IMG/VR virus record: IMGVR_UViG_3300032085_001464 | Location: 1 to 64,000 of that record | Length of the DNA: 64,000 nucleotides | Reading direction: 5' to 3' (one strand) | Source of the DNA: a virus | Shown here: piece by piece, positions 18,112-26,235 of the stretch | How the letters are laid out: every line of letters begins with the position of its first letter | How positions within the stretch are numbered: the stretch's first letter is position 1 | Position numbers and translations under genes: made by a program | The notes under the pieces: generated by a model | What the model saw: the letters and a program-made list of their open reading frames with translations, nothing else | Databases searched by the model: none | What the model was told of the DNA's origin: nothing

Positions 18112-18891
18112 GTGGATATACATCCAATACGAATACAAGAGATTAATATTCCCGAAGCACCAGCCTGGTTAACATCAGATCCACCGGTAGCATTGCCTAT
18201 CTATCCTCCTGTAACCACACAGATAGGAATACCAATTGTCAATATGCCAGGATGTGTTGAGTCTCACAGAGATAGTAGTGAGAATCAAACTCTGAAGGAT
18301 GAGGATAAGGATGGTGTTCAAGTATTCTGTGATGCAGGAACTCCTAGCTTTAATCCTATTGATTATGATCCAAACAAACTAGAAATAACAACAGAGTCTC
18401 CACCACCCCCACCTATCAAATCTCCAGAAACTAAAAAACCAGAGACACCAAAGGCAGAGACAAATACCCCACCACCGCCTGCAAAGGTAGAGTGTCCTAG
18501 TAGAGCACAAGAATTAAAAAACCCTGTAGGAAAAATCCTAGAGGGTAATAAAAAGATTACTAAGTATGAGACAGTGGGAAAAGAATGTCTCCCTGTATTT
18601 GAAAATTTAAATATACCTGATCAGATCGTCCAGAACATACCATCACCAGGCTCTATAACTATTACCGCCTCAATTGCTGTAGTTGCGACGACCTCTGCGT
18701 TGCTCGCAAAACCTCTTGCTGATCTTTTGTTAAAAGTGGTGAAACCTGTAACGAAGAAGGTTGTGAAGAAGATTGCTGCCTTACGGGGTAAGAAGTCCCC
18801 GGTATTGTCTGTGTCTGAGAGGAAGGCGGAGCAACGGGATCGGAACCGGGCGATAAAGATTTTACGGTCGGCACTGAAACCGAAGGGATAG
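18112..18891 (+). CDS. proline-rich protein with C-terminal membrane segment
   Basis: The 259-aa protein has a proline-rich middle (runs of Pro and KPETPKAET around residues 95-130), a hydrophobic segment (SITITASIAVVATTSALLA, near residue 190) and a strongly basic tail (KPVTKKVVKKIAALRGKK and onward). No ATG exists in this frame near the start; GTG at 18112 is chosen because it is downstream of the late box, with TTG at 18091 as the alternative. Proline-rich plus single membrane segment suggests a virion or envelope-interacting protein. The last 230 bases overlap, antisense, the 3' end of the exported-protein gene on the minus strand. Confidence 0.7.
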   Translation: MDIHPIRIQEINIPEAPAWLTSDPPVALPIYPPVTTQIGIPIVNMPGCVESHRDSSENQTLKDEDKDGVQVFCDAGTPSFNPIDYDPNKLEITTESPPPPPIKSPETKKPETPKAETNTPPPPAKVECPSRAQELKNPVGKILEGNKKITKYETVGKECLPVFENLNIPDQIVQNIPSPGSITITASIAVVATTSALLAKPLADLLLKVVKPVTKKVVKKIAALRGKKSPVLSVSERKAEQRDRNRAIKILRSALKPKG

Positions 18892-19663
18892 AGTGGCGAT
18901 GTTGTGGAACTGCATTGACATTCATCACTACAACATCAGCACATATTTTTCTATAAGGGCTGCGTGGGTGAAAAGAAATTCCTGCCTTCATTAATTCTCC
19001 ACAATTCTTCAAACGAGCAAGCTCAAAGTCCAATCTTTTATTGGCAAGTTGTTGTTTCATTAATGCAGTATTGGTATCTGCAGCTGCTTTACAACGCTCT
19101 TGTAATCCACCATCAAGTGGGAAAGAGAGTGTTGCAGATAAACCAATACTGGTACTATAATTTCTAGTGTCACCAGTTCTTACTGGTTTATCCCACAACT
19201 TAGAACCGGGATTATCTGGAATACCATCACCTTGCATTTCCATAACTGTGATAGTCATATCTTGACCATCTTCATATGCTCTTACTGTCTCACCATCTGA
19301 GTTTGTATATGTTTTATCATTGTAATGCGATTCCCAAGGCCAATTCTTTACATTCTTTTGAACTTCTACTAGTCTTCCATCAAAATCTCTATTGTCATAC
19401 TGAGGTTCATAGTAATGTGTCTCAAATGGATCCTTCTCATTACGAGCATGAGTAATGAATGGTGTGATATTAGCAGTCGGTCCTTGACATGCGATACCAC
19501 CACCATATTGGTTGGTTATATATGGTCCTTGTAAGACCTGAATAGCTTGGTTGGTCACTGAGCCTGAGCTATTCGCGATTGGGTTTGCAGTTGCACTTAC
19601 ACCCCCTACATTGGCATGTGCAGGTGTTGTTAAGAATATTGCTGCTACTGCGTAAAGATACTT
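18662..19663 (-). CDS. exported protein 3 of a secreted trio (start unresolved)
   Basis: The clearly coding part starts at KYLYAVAAIFLTTPAHA followed by NVGGVSATAN, a good signal peptide with an AHA cleavage site. It continues with a conserved-looking GGGIACQGP region, a DMTITVMEMQGDG segment and a helical Arg/Lys part (ERCKAAADTNTALMKQQLANK). There is no ATG, GTG or TTG at the expected place: the frame is open upstream for another 91 codons but only through the overlapping 164-aa gene. The listed start is the first codon of the signal peptide (Lys). Non-AUG initiation, a -1 frameshift from the upstream gene, or a lost start codon are all possible. The C-terminal ~75 residues are Ser/Gln-rich and overlap the plus-strand gene. 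Confidence 0.6.
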   Translation of the reverse strand, partial: KYLYAVAAIFLTTPAHANVGGVSATANPIANSSGSVTNQAIQVLQGPYITNQYGGGIACQGPTANITPFITHARNEKDPFETHYYEPQYDNRDFDGRLVEVQKNVKNWPWESHYNDKTYTNSDGETVRAYEDGQDMTITVMEMQGDGIPDNPGSKLWDKPVRTGDTRNYSTSIGLSATLSFPLDGGLQERCKAAADTNTALMKQQLANKRLDFELARLKNCGELMKAGISFHPRSPYRKICADVVVMNVNAVPQHRHSIPSVSVPTVKSLSPGSDPVAPPSSQTQTIPGTSYPVRQQSSSQPSSLQVSPLLTKDQQEVLRATQRSSQLQQLRR

Positions 19664-20139
19664 GTGGTGTCGGTGACGCTGGTAACCTCTGTGACTCTTT
19701 GAATTACTGTTTGATTTGACACTCCTGGTCCGCTGTAAGTTTGGGTGAACTGAAAAGCCTCTCCAGGAGTTGTTATCTGAAAATTCTGATTGGATAGATT
19801 TAGAGCCGAGTTGGTGCTCGTTATCTGCCCTTCCGTACCCCCTAAAGGATTGACGATTACAGAATTTGTTGTTGGTGTTGGACTTAATGATTGACCACCA
19901 CTGTCCACATTCGTTCCACTTACTGAATACTGCCATCCTGTTGCATAATCTATAGAGTTAATAGTTTCAGTCACCTTCGATGTTGTCTCAGTGTGACTGG
20001 TCATTGAGCCCTGGGTGAAGTTTGGGACTACTGGAACTGCTTTTGCTTGCCCAGAAGACATCGCAATGAGAACAACAACGGCAAAAAGAGGTGCCTTTAC
20101 AATTTGAGCAAAGACATCCCTTTTGATTAGGAAATCCAT
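19645..20139 (-). CDS. exported protein 2 of a secreted trio
   Basis: The 164-aa protein has an N-terminal basic stretch and hydrophobic core (APLFAVVVLIAMSSGQAKA, residues 16-34), a plausible signal peptide with AKA cleavage. The mature part contains WQYSVSGTNV and GEAFQFTQTYSG, both shared in arrangement with the neighbouring exported protein 1 (QYSVSGSNV, GEAFSFSTSY), so the two are probably paralogues. Composition is Ser/Thr/Asn-rich and beta-like. The destination is the periplasm or beyond; the function is unknown. Confidence 0.7.
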   Translation of the reverse strand: MDFLIKRDVFAQIVKAPLFAVVVLIAMSSGQAKAVPVVPNFTQGSMTSHTETTSKVTETINSIDYATGWQYSVSGTNVDSGGQSLSPTPTTNSVIVNPLGGTEGQITSTNSALNLSNQNFQITTPGEAFQFTQTYSGPGVSNQTVIQRVTEVTSVTDTTSIFTQ

Positions 20140-20151
20140 AACTAAGTTCCA

Positions 20152-20655
20152 TTAATCAATTACCGTAATTTCACTTACAAATTGACCAATTGCCGTACTG
20201 CCAGCTCCACCAGCCGTCACGGTTAGAGCACCCGAAGTACCTACAGTACCTGCTAGAGTTCCAGCAACACCCGCAGTGTAAGAAGTTACACTAGAGAAAT
20301 TAGGAACATCACCTACAGTAGGAGCAGCAGTTGGGATTGCATCGCCTTGAAGGTAAGAGGTACTAAAGGAGAATGCTTCTCCGTTTGTTGCCGAAAGTTG
20401 ATTTGCTGAAATAGTGCCAGGAGAATATACCCCACTGGTGATTGTGCCACTTGAAAGCATACCAGCAGTTGTTCCATCTGAGGTGCCAACATTTGAACCA
20501 GAGACACTATACTGAGACCCTAATCTTGTTGCTGAACTTCTAGCAGCATCAACAGTTAGTTGGACACTAGAAGACATTTTATGAACTAATCCGCCAGCGT
20601 TTGCTACACTAGCGGTCATCAATAACATTCCAAAAGCTAGTAAAGCTTTCTTCAT
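20152..20655 (-). CDS. exported protein 1 of a secreted trio
   Basis: The frame is open upstream, but the ATG at 20655 begins a textbook signal peptide, MKKALLAFGMLLMTASVANA, with cleavage expected after ANA. The mature domain is Gly/Ser/Thr-rich and carries the QYSVSGSNV and GEAFSFSTSY motifs also found in exported protein 2. No Cys residues. There is no good ribosome-binding site; the start is preceded by an A-run and a hairpin. Confidence 0.72.
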   Translation of the reverse strand: MKKALLAFGMLLMTASVANAGGLVHKMSSSVQLTVDAARSSATRLGSQYSVSGSNVGTSDGTTAGMLSSGTITSGVYSPGTISANQLSATNGEAFSFSTSYLQGDAIPTAAPTVGDVPNFSSVTSYTAGVAGTLAGTVGTSGALTVTAGGAGSTAIGQFVSEITVID

Positions 20656-20664
20656 TTTTTTGAA

Positions 20665-20680
20665 TGTAGGTGAACCTACA
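20665..20680 (-). other. hairpin between tRNA and exported-protein gene
   Basis: TGTAGG-TTCA-CCTACA forms a perfect 6-bp stem with a 4-base loop five bases after the tRNA 3' end. It lacks a U-tract on the minus strand (an A-run follows), so a processing site or leader structure is more likely than a terminator. Confidence 0.45.
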
Positions 20681-20685
20681 ATATA

Positions 20686-20769
20686 TAGGAGTAGAGAGAC
20701 TTGAACTCTCACGACCATGAGGTCAACAGATTTTAAGTCTGGTGCGTCTACCTATTCCGCCACACTCCC
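20686..20769 (-). tRNA. tRNA-Leu (anticodon UAA)
   Basis: The 84-base minus-strand sequence folds as a class II tRNA: acceptor GGGAGTG with TACTCCT (two G-U pairs) and discriminator A, D-arm TGGCGGAATAGGTAGACGCA, anticodon arm CCAGA-CTTAAAA-TCTGT with anticodon TAA, a long variable arm and a T-arm with TTCAAGT. The CCA end is not encoded. A UUA-decoding tRNA suits an AT-rich phage. Confidence 0.93.
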
Positions 20770-20777
20770 AAACCAAT

Positions 20778-21587
20778 TCAAATGTCATAGTAAAAGTATT
20801 GCCGACCGTATCTAGGGACATCAGTTAACCAACCATTCTTGGTAATCAGTCCACTTTGACTAGAAGTTCTAAACTTATTAATCATAGTTTCATCTTCACC
20901 ATCCCACTCCCATTGTGTGCATGCATCTACAGTTAGAATTGGAATTCCACATGAATATGATGTCATATGAAGAAATCCGTTATGCCACATATCGAAGGGA
21001 ATAAAAGATGGATCATCTTCAGAAACCTTTGCACCATTTGTAGCATGAAAAATAATTGATACTTCAGGAATATCAGAATATTCTGTGGTCAATGGCTTCC
21101 TACCTATTTCATGATATCCCCAAAAATCATTACATATCAAACTAGCAATATTTTGATTATAACCTATTTCAATTAGAGTAATGGGATCCAGGATAGGATC
21201 TCTACCCAAACAATTTTCACCATCACAAACAAATGTCTTATTTGTTGATCCAACAAAATTTCCATAAGCATTATAATGTCTAATTTGATTTCTATTTACA
21301 TTGCCAATAACCTCGTTTTCTTCAAAAAATGTTCCTAAATGTAAGTTTATCTTAGCATCTTTCTGTGCCTTTTCTACCTCTTTTAATGCATCAGCAAGTT
21401 CTTCCTTGTTGTAAGTCCATCCACTGTGATATCCAGACAAGGCACATTCTGGTGTCAATAGATGATCTACTTTATTTTCCTTTGCCCAATCAATAGATTT
21501 AAGAATCTCTTTTTTGTTATACTGAATATTTGTGGATACTGGAATTTGAGCAGCTGCAAATCTCATAGTTTCAAGAGCCTTCTTCAT
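20778..21587 (-). CDS. carbon-nitrogen hydrolase (nitrilase superfamily)
   Basis: The 269-aa protein has the Glu-Lys-Cys triad of the nitrilase superfamily: Glu47 (LTPECALSGY), Lys117 (NKTFV) and Cys152 (LICNDFWG). Length matches the family core of about 260-280 aa. Predicted reaction: hydrolysis of an amide or nitrile C-N bond, possibly releasing ammonia. Substrate cannot be told from sequence. It lies downstream of talC and a small acidic gene in an auxiliary metabolic gene cluster. There is no signal peptide, so it acts in the cytoplasm. Confidence 0.87.
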   Translation of the reverse strand: MKKALETMRFAAAQIPVSTNIQYNKKEILKSIDWAKENKVDHLLTPECALSGYHSGWTYNKEELADALKEVEKAQKDAKINLHLGTFFEENEVIGNVNRNQIRHYNAYGNFVGSTNKTFVCDGENCLGRDPILDPITLIEIGYNQNIASLICNDFWGYHEIGRKPLTTEYSDIPEVSIIFHATNGAKVSEDDPSFIPFDMWHNGFLHMTSYSCGIPILTVDACTQWEWDGEDETMINKFRTSSQSGLITKNGWLTDVPRYGRQYFYYDI

Positions 21588-21696
21588 GATTAGTGTACAT
21601 TTCTTTTAGATCATTATCATCATCATCAGGAAACTCAAAGATTCCTGATGCATCATCTGTAGGTGGAATTTCTTTCTTCTCTTCAGGGTCTTGCAT
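21571..21696 (-). CDS. small acidic protein (41 aa)
   Basis: Complete frame, MQDPEEKKEIPPTDDASG start and a run of Asp (FPDDDDNDLKEM). It overlaps the talC 3' end by 14 bases and the nitrilase-like start by 17 bases. Strong acidity suggests binding to a basic partner or DNA mimicry, but function is unknown. Confidence 0.6.
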   Translation of the reverse strand: MQDPEEKKEIPPTDDASGIFEFPDDDDNDLKEMYTNHEEGS

Positions 21697-22336
21697 TTTG
21701 TACAGCCTCCCAATCTTTGTCGAAGATTTCTAGACCTTTATCGGTCAGAATGTGATTATACATCTTTTCAAAGACTGATGGTGGCATTGTTACAACATCA
21801 GCACCATTATACCAAGACCGAACTGCACGATGAACTTCACGGATAGAAGCAGCAAGAACTTGGGTCTTCATACCATGAATACGATACAACTCTGAAATTG
21901 AACGAACAACTTCAAGACCAGCAATAGATTGATCATCAAGACGACCAACAAAAGGAGAAACATAAGTTGCTCCTGCTTTAGCTGCAAGGATACCTTGAGC
22001 AGCATTAAAGATCAAAGTAACATTTGTCCTGATACCTTTGCCAGAAAGATAATTACAAATCAAAAGACCCTCTGGGGTACAGGGTAGTTTAATAGTGCAA
22101 CAATCACCAAACTTTCCAGAAAGACGCAGTGCCTCAGAAGTCATCTCTTCTTGAGTGCCAACAACCTCCATACTGATATCTTTGATGCCAATATCACGAA
22201 GCTCTTCGTAAACCTTTTCAGGATCACGACCACTCTTCATAATCAAAGATGGATTAGTTGTTACCCCATCAATCAAACCCGTAAGGTAGTGTTTTTGGAT
22301 TACTTTTGTGTCAGCTGTGTCAAGAAAGATCTTCAT
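21683..22336 (-). CDS. talC: transaldolase
   Basis: At 217 aa this is the short transaldolase (TalC/Fsa-like) typical of cyanophages. It has the family N-terminus MKIFLDTAD, GVTTNPSLI (residues 24-32) and the Schiff-base Lys83 in TIKLPCT. It interconverts sedoheptulose-7-phosphate plus glyceraldehyde-3-phosphate and erythrose-4-phosphate plus fructose-6-phosphate in the pentose phosphate pathway, a common cyanophage means of steering host carbon to NADPH and nucleotides. The phage also encodes heptose synthesis enzymes at 48-53 kb, whose precursor is sedoheptulose-7-phosphate. Confidence 0.95.
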   Translation of the reverse strand: MKIFLDTADTKVIQKHYLTGLIDGVTTNPSLIMKSGRDPEKVYEELRDIGIKDISMEVVGTQEEMTSEALRLSGKFGDCCTIKLPCTPEGLLICNYLSGKGIRTNVTLIFNAAQGILAAKAGATYVSPFVGRLDDQSIAGLEVVRSISELYRIHGMKTQVLAASIREVHRAVRSWYNGADVVTMPPSVFEKMYNHILTDKGLEIFDKDWEAVQNARP

Positions 22337-22354
22337 AATCTGAGAAATACTGGT

Positions 22355-22594
22355 TTATTTAGCGGTAGTTACAATGGGATCTACCCAAAGAATTGCTTCT
22401 TCAGGAAGAAATGCTTGACACATTTCAAGCACACGCATGAACTCATCAGGAGTATCACACTCTAGAGTTTTTGAATTATCCTTATCTGAGACACAGGCAA
22501 ACCGACGCTTGCACATATCAACAACAACGCACTCGATGTATTCATCGTTTTGAGACTCAAAATGCTCGTCCGCAAAACTGTACTCGTCTGTCAT
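22355..22594 (-). CDS. hypothetical acidic protein (79 aa)
   Basis: The ATG at 22594 gives MTDEYSFADEHFESQNDEYI and an alpha/beta protein with a CVVVDMCKRRFACVSD core and a helix DEFMRVLEMC. The frame extends upstream but the promoter lies inside that extension, so the ATG is the start. No recognised family; early expression is suggested by its promoter. Confidence 0.65.
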   Translation of the reverse strand: MTDEYSFADEHFESQNDEYIECVVVDMCKRRFACVSDKDNSKTLECDTPDEFMRVLEMCQAFLPEEAILWVDPIVTTAK

Positions 22595-22618
22595 TAGGAT
22601 GACCTTGGTTACCTGAAT

Positions 22619-22627
22619 ATTATAGCA
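22619..22627 (-). promoter_or_regulatory. extended -10 promoter
   Basis: TGCTATAAT, 25 bases upstream of the ATG at 22594. The same nonamer appears before the helicase and the gene at 63307-63591. It probably serves the 79-aa gene, talC, the acidic gene and the nitrilase-like gene. Confidence 0.55.
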
Positions 22628-22664
22628 GGATATCCTCAGGTTGGGAAGATTACAGATCCAGTTT

Positions 22665-23465
22665 CTAGACTGTCCACTCTGGGTTTCTTCTATCGTAATC
22701 CCACCCACCAACTAAGAAGTTGTGATTGCCACCAGGATAATCATCGGGATCTTTTCCATCGTAAACGACGGTAAGCTTTTCATCATGATTCATTGGGTTC
22801 AACCATCTTGCAACCCATACATGATAAAAACAATCAATTGGTTTATCATCTGCTTCCTTCACAACTATCTTTTCACTATCGATTTCCGTTACATTTAAAT
22901 GGAAATGTCTGTCGCCAATAGGTTGTAATTGCACACTGATACTATCATAATCTACCAGACCATCCCAATACTCTGGCAATTCAATTACATTACTATCTTT
23001 AAGTCTTCCACGAATGTATATACCCGCTTCTGGTCCTTCAGTAATAATATGACGAATTCGTTTTCCTTTCTCTTTTACATGAGGAATATCAAAGTTAGCA
23101 ATTAATTTATTACCACTTGCAACTCCATTGACATTTCCGGTCAATGGTCCAACAAATGATGTTGCAGATACAACTCCAGTAACGCCCACCGCACCAACAA
23201 TAGTTGTAGCAGCATTAATTTTAACTATTCCATTAAGTGTAGTTGCACCAGCAACAGTCAATGTTCCTGATGGTTTCTTCTTCTCTAAGGGATCGATGGC
23301 AATAATAACATTGCCCGTGATTAAAATCTCACTAGTTCCTAAAATAGGACCAGTGACTACTGCTCCTGCTTGACACTCAAGGCTTTGTGAAAATGATGCT
23401 GGAAGTCCATGCACAGTTCCTTTAGAACCATTTCTTAAGGTTGTAGTAATTGCATTATTTGTCAT
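22665..23465 (-). CDS. baseplate-associated fibre/structural protein
   Basis: The 266-aa protein has an N-terminal beta-repeat part (GTLTVAGATTLNGIVKINAAT, near residue 67, and GVVSATSFVG) and a C-terminal compact domain containing EGPEAGIYIRGRL, LPEYWDGLVDYDSISVQL and DDYPGGNHNFLVGGWDYDRR. The C-terminal domain resembles ones seen at the ends of other myoviral fibre proteins. Its start overlaps the stop of the preceding gene (TAATG), so it belongs to the baseplate operon. Confidence 0.65.
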   Translation of the reverse strand: MTNNAITTTLRNGSKGTVHGLPASFSQSLECQAGAVVTGPILGTSEILITGNVIIAIDPLEKKKPSGTLTVAGATTLNGIVKINAATTIVGAVGVTGVVSATSFVGPLTGNVNGVASGNKLIANFDIPHVKEKGKRIRHIITEGPEAGIYIRGRLKDSNVIELPEYWDGLVDYDSISVQLQPIGDRHFHLNVTEIDSEKIVVKEADDKPIDCFYHVWVARWLNPMNHDEKLTVVYDGKDPDDYPGGNHNFLVGGWDYDRRNPEWTV

Positions 23466-24142
23466 TAGAAGAACCCTCCGAGAACAGATTTAACAGCACC
23501 ACCAGCTACTCCACCAATACCTGTAGAAGAAATAACACTGTCAGCAACAAATCCACCTAGATTACCACCCGTAGCAGCACCAAATGCTGCCTTACCGATG
23601 CCAAGAATGCTTGGAGATGCAAATGGACCTAATGCAGATTCAACTAAGTCTCCAGGGACAAATGATCCTGCAAACATCTTCATACCAAAAGTATTAACAA
23701 TGCCATTACCCCTCTTACCCTCAACATTAACCGTATTTGCTTTATATAAGATTCTCTGACCAGCAGTAACATTGACATTTCTCCCTGCATGGAGATCAAT
23801 ATCTTGAGTTGCCTCCATCATAATATTTTTAGCATTGACTCTAACAGATCCGTTACTAGCAGTAATAGTAACATCGCCATTAGCAGCACTAACTCTAATA
23901 TCAATGATGTGTGGATTGTTTTTGTCACCAGCACGAACTTCTAAAGTCTTTTCTGCTGCGATTCTAGTTAATCCACCTTGACTGTGGGAAATTAGAAACG
24001 AGTCATCATTATCATTTACGGCATATACTTTACATACCTCAGCACCAGTTGATCCCACCAAAGGATCACCAGAAACAATCCTAAAGTGAGCTCCTCTAGA
24101 GTCAATAACTCTTCTATTATAATTTTTTGGTTTAGCAGCCAT
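23465..24142 (-). CDS. baseplate spike-like structural protein
   Basis: The 225-aa protein contains a beta-helix-type region (DIRVSAANGDVTITASNG near residue 84, then VRVNAKNIMMEATQDIDLHAG and NVNVTAG), as in VgrG/gp5 spike stalks. The C-terminus is Gly-rich and hydrophobic. The ATG at 24142 overlaps the stop of the gp5-like gene (TAATG); a TTG nine bases upstream is less likely. Together with the gp5-like protein it may form the cell-puncturing spike. Confidence 0.65.
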   Translation of the reverse strand: MAAKPKNYNRRVIDSRGAHFRIVSGDPLVGSTGAEVCKVYAVNDNDDSFLISHSQGGLTRIAAEKTLEVRAGDKNNPHIIDIRVSAANGDVTITASNGSVRVNAKNIMMEATQDIDLHAGRNVNVTAGQRILYKANTVNVEGKRGNGIVNTFGMKMFAGSFVPGDLVESALGPFASPSILGIGKAAFGAATGGNLGGFVADSVISSTGIGGVAGGAVKSVLGGFF

Positions 24143-26235
24143 TACACACAATCGATTGCAGAAATAATACCAACTTGACGATCTGTTGGGAACGAACCAA
24201 ATACGGGTCTAAGAATAGCCCCACTTCCAGTTTCACTTAGAACTTTTAGTTCAGGTAAAGTTTCATCATACCTGAAAATATTTAGAACCTTAACATCAAG
24301 GATTTCTCCCTCATCACCAACAACAATCTCATAGATTGGTGCAGAAGATCCGATACCCACACCACCAGGAGGACCAACGGGATCATCACCATCGAATACA
24401 ATATCAGGACCTTCGGGAAGATTAATTATAAAAGTACCATCTTCAGAAATTCCTGGGATTGTGACGGGATCTCCAGGTGTATATCCACTTCCAGGATTGG
24501 TAACAATAATATCTGTAATCCCCTCAGAACCTCTTGGGTCCGAAGGAACAGTTTCTGGATAGTTTTCTCCGGGAGTAATTATAACAATAGCGACAACTTT
24601 ATCACTATCTTCTCCCTTGCCAAGAATAGCTTGACCGGTAGCACCATATCCAAAACTACACTTATCTCTAAAGTTTACCATGGGCGGATATCTATACCCT
24701 GATCCCTTATTTTTCATCTGAACGCCGATGATACTAGCTGTTCTTTGAATACCAGCAGTGATACCACCAAGTCCAACATTATCTACAAAATAACCCATGA
24801 TAACTTCACCTGCTGCACCAAATCCACCTCCACCAAAGATTTCAACATAAGGACCAGTACAGTTTTGAGATGGACCGCCATAGCACCCACCAGATACAAT
24901 ATTATTACTAGAATCGCTTAACAATCCACCATCATCAAATATATCCCACTTACCCCACTGTCGTTCAAAATCATTGGTTAGATTAGCAGCACCTTTTGAT
25001 ATCTTAAGGGCATTCATAACATAGTCAAAAGGATCTTCTCCTTTCTCTTTGCTGCTACCACCAACAACATATTCTTTATCTTGTGGACACTTACCACCGT
25101 TGTTTTGATTACAATCAAGGAATGATGCAACGGTATTTAAATTACTACTAACGCTTGATAAGAAATCTGCAACTTTAAATCCAGGAGCGATAATCTTAGA
25201 TACAGCATCAAGAGGTTTCGACATAGCATCTTCAATTTCATCCAGAATTGCTCCAACAAAAGCACCAGTAAACTGTGCTCCCATACATCCAGCATAGTTT
25301 CTTCCACTATCAATGAGATCAAAAAGTAAATCTTCGATAGTACCAGATAAACCTTCTACAGCTTTATTTGCAGCACATCCAATTGCTGATTGTAAAAAAG
25401 AAACTGGAGACAACAGTGCAGTTTGTGCAGCAACACCAGCAGCATGAGCGATAATTGCAGATTGAGTTGCAGCAAGAACTTTAGCGTAAACTGCAGCATA
25501 TAAAGCTTTAAGACCTTGTTGTCCTAAACCTTCTAATTTATCAAATAACTTTTCAATCATTGTGCCAACGAATCTGTTGGCTTGAACTTCAATAAGATCA
25601 GCTGCTAGTCTAACTTCATTAGATAAGTTAGTACCAGCAAGAGCAAGACTTTCTACTTTACTAGCAAGATTTTCTACTACATTTGCAATCTGACTAATAG
25701 GATTAGTTTGACAAGTATCAGCAGTTAGAACTTTTATTTTTGCTGCAGCAACATTGTCTGGTTTTGCAGTGTTTGGTGATGTGTTAGGAGTTGGCTGTGA
25801 TTCTTCGTTCTGTTCGTTTGTTTGTGATCTGGGTACTCTAGCACTTTCTGGGGTAGATTTTGTGTATGATCCAAACAGTTCCTCCACGAGTGAAGTTCTA
25901 GGAAATTGTCCTAGAATCATTGGGATTTGTTCTTCATCATCAAGAAAAAATCCAAAAACTAAATCATTCTGCTGAATTACAGTGGACTGAGCATAATTTG
26001 CACCACCGGCACCAGAAGTTGTTGGTAAGATTGCACATGCATACGGCAATTCTTTATCAGGTATGTCACCCTCATTATCATGAAGACCACAGACTCTAAT
26101 TTTATACCTATTACTAAGTCCCTTACCATTAACTACTTGCTCTTCTTGAGCACTAATAGGAGCAACTCTTGCAATAAAGGGTTTAAATGGTAATTTAGTA
26201 GTATAGTTGTAAAATAAATTGCTAGCGTCTGTCAT
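24142..26235 (-). CDS. gp5-like baseplate hub protein (OB-fold, no lysozyme)
   Basis: The first ~120 residues fit the T4 gp5 OB-fold: RYKIRVCGLHDNEGDIPDK (start near residue 43), LPYACAILPTTSG, QQNDLVFGFFLDD and QIPMILGQF. The T4 lysozyme domain is absent; instead there is a long helical middle with many Ala/Ser and a Gly/Pro-rich beta part with repeated NPGSGYTPGDPV-type turns. Cysteines are unusually frequent in the middle (about 10). Predicted place: centre of the baseplate hub. Coupled by ATGA to the 75-aa gene upstream. Confidence 0.75.
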   Translation of the reverse strand: MTDASNLFYNYTTKLPFKPFIARVAPISAQEEQVVNGKGLSNRYKIRVCGLHDNEGDIPDKELPYACAILPTTSGAGGANYAQSTVIQQNDLVFGFFLDDEEQIPMILGQFPRTSLVEELFGSYTKSTPESARVPRSQTNEQNEESQPTPNTSPNTAKPDNVAAAKIKVLTADTCQTNPISQIANVVENLASKVESLALAGTNLSNEVRLAADLIEVQANRFVGTMIEKLFDKLEGLGQQGLKALYAAVYAKVLAATQSAIIAHAAGVAAQTALLSPVSFLQSAIGCAANKAVEGLSGTIEDLLFDLIDSGRNYAGCMGAQFTGAFVGAILDEIEDAMSKPLDAVSKIIAPGFKVADFLSSVSSNLNTVASFLDCNQNNGGKCPQDKEYVVGGSSKEKGEDPFDYVMNALKISKGAANLTNDFERQWGKWDIFDDGGLLSDSSNNIVSGGCYGGPSQNCTGPYVEIFGGGGFGAAGEVIMGYFVDNVGLGGITAGIQRTASIIGVQMKNKGSGYRYPPMVNFRDKCSFGYGATGQAILGKGEDSDKVVAIVIITPGENYPETVPSDPRGSEGITDIIVTNPGSGYTPGDPVTIPGISEDGTFIINLPEGPDIVFDGDDPVGPPGGVGIGSSAPIYEIVVGDEGEILDVKVLNIFRYDETLPELKVLSETGSGAILRPVFGSFPTDRQVGIISAIDCV

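Noticed and set aside
19664-19936. Upstream extension of the exported protein 3 frame to 19936
   Set aside because: The extra 91 residues (Ser/Asn/Arg-rich) are a shadow of the 164-aa gene; the signal peptide would then be internal.
22356-22363. GCTAAATA before talC as a late promoter
   Set aside because: It lies at the stop codon of the upstream gene and talC is expected early; the weaker CTAAATA form alone is not enough.
24142-26235. Lysozyme domain in the gp5-like protein
   Set aside because: No Glu-Asp-Thr lysozyme motif follows the OB-fold; the middle is helical and the end is a beta-rich fibre part.
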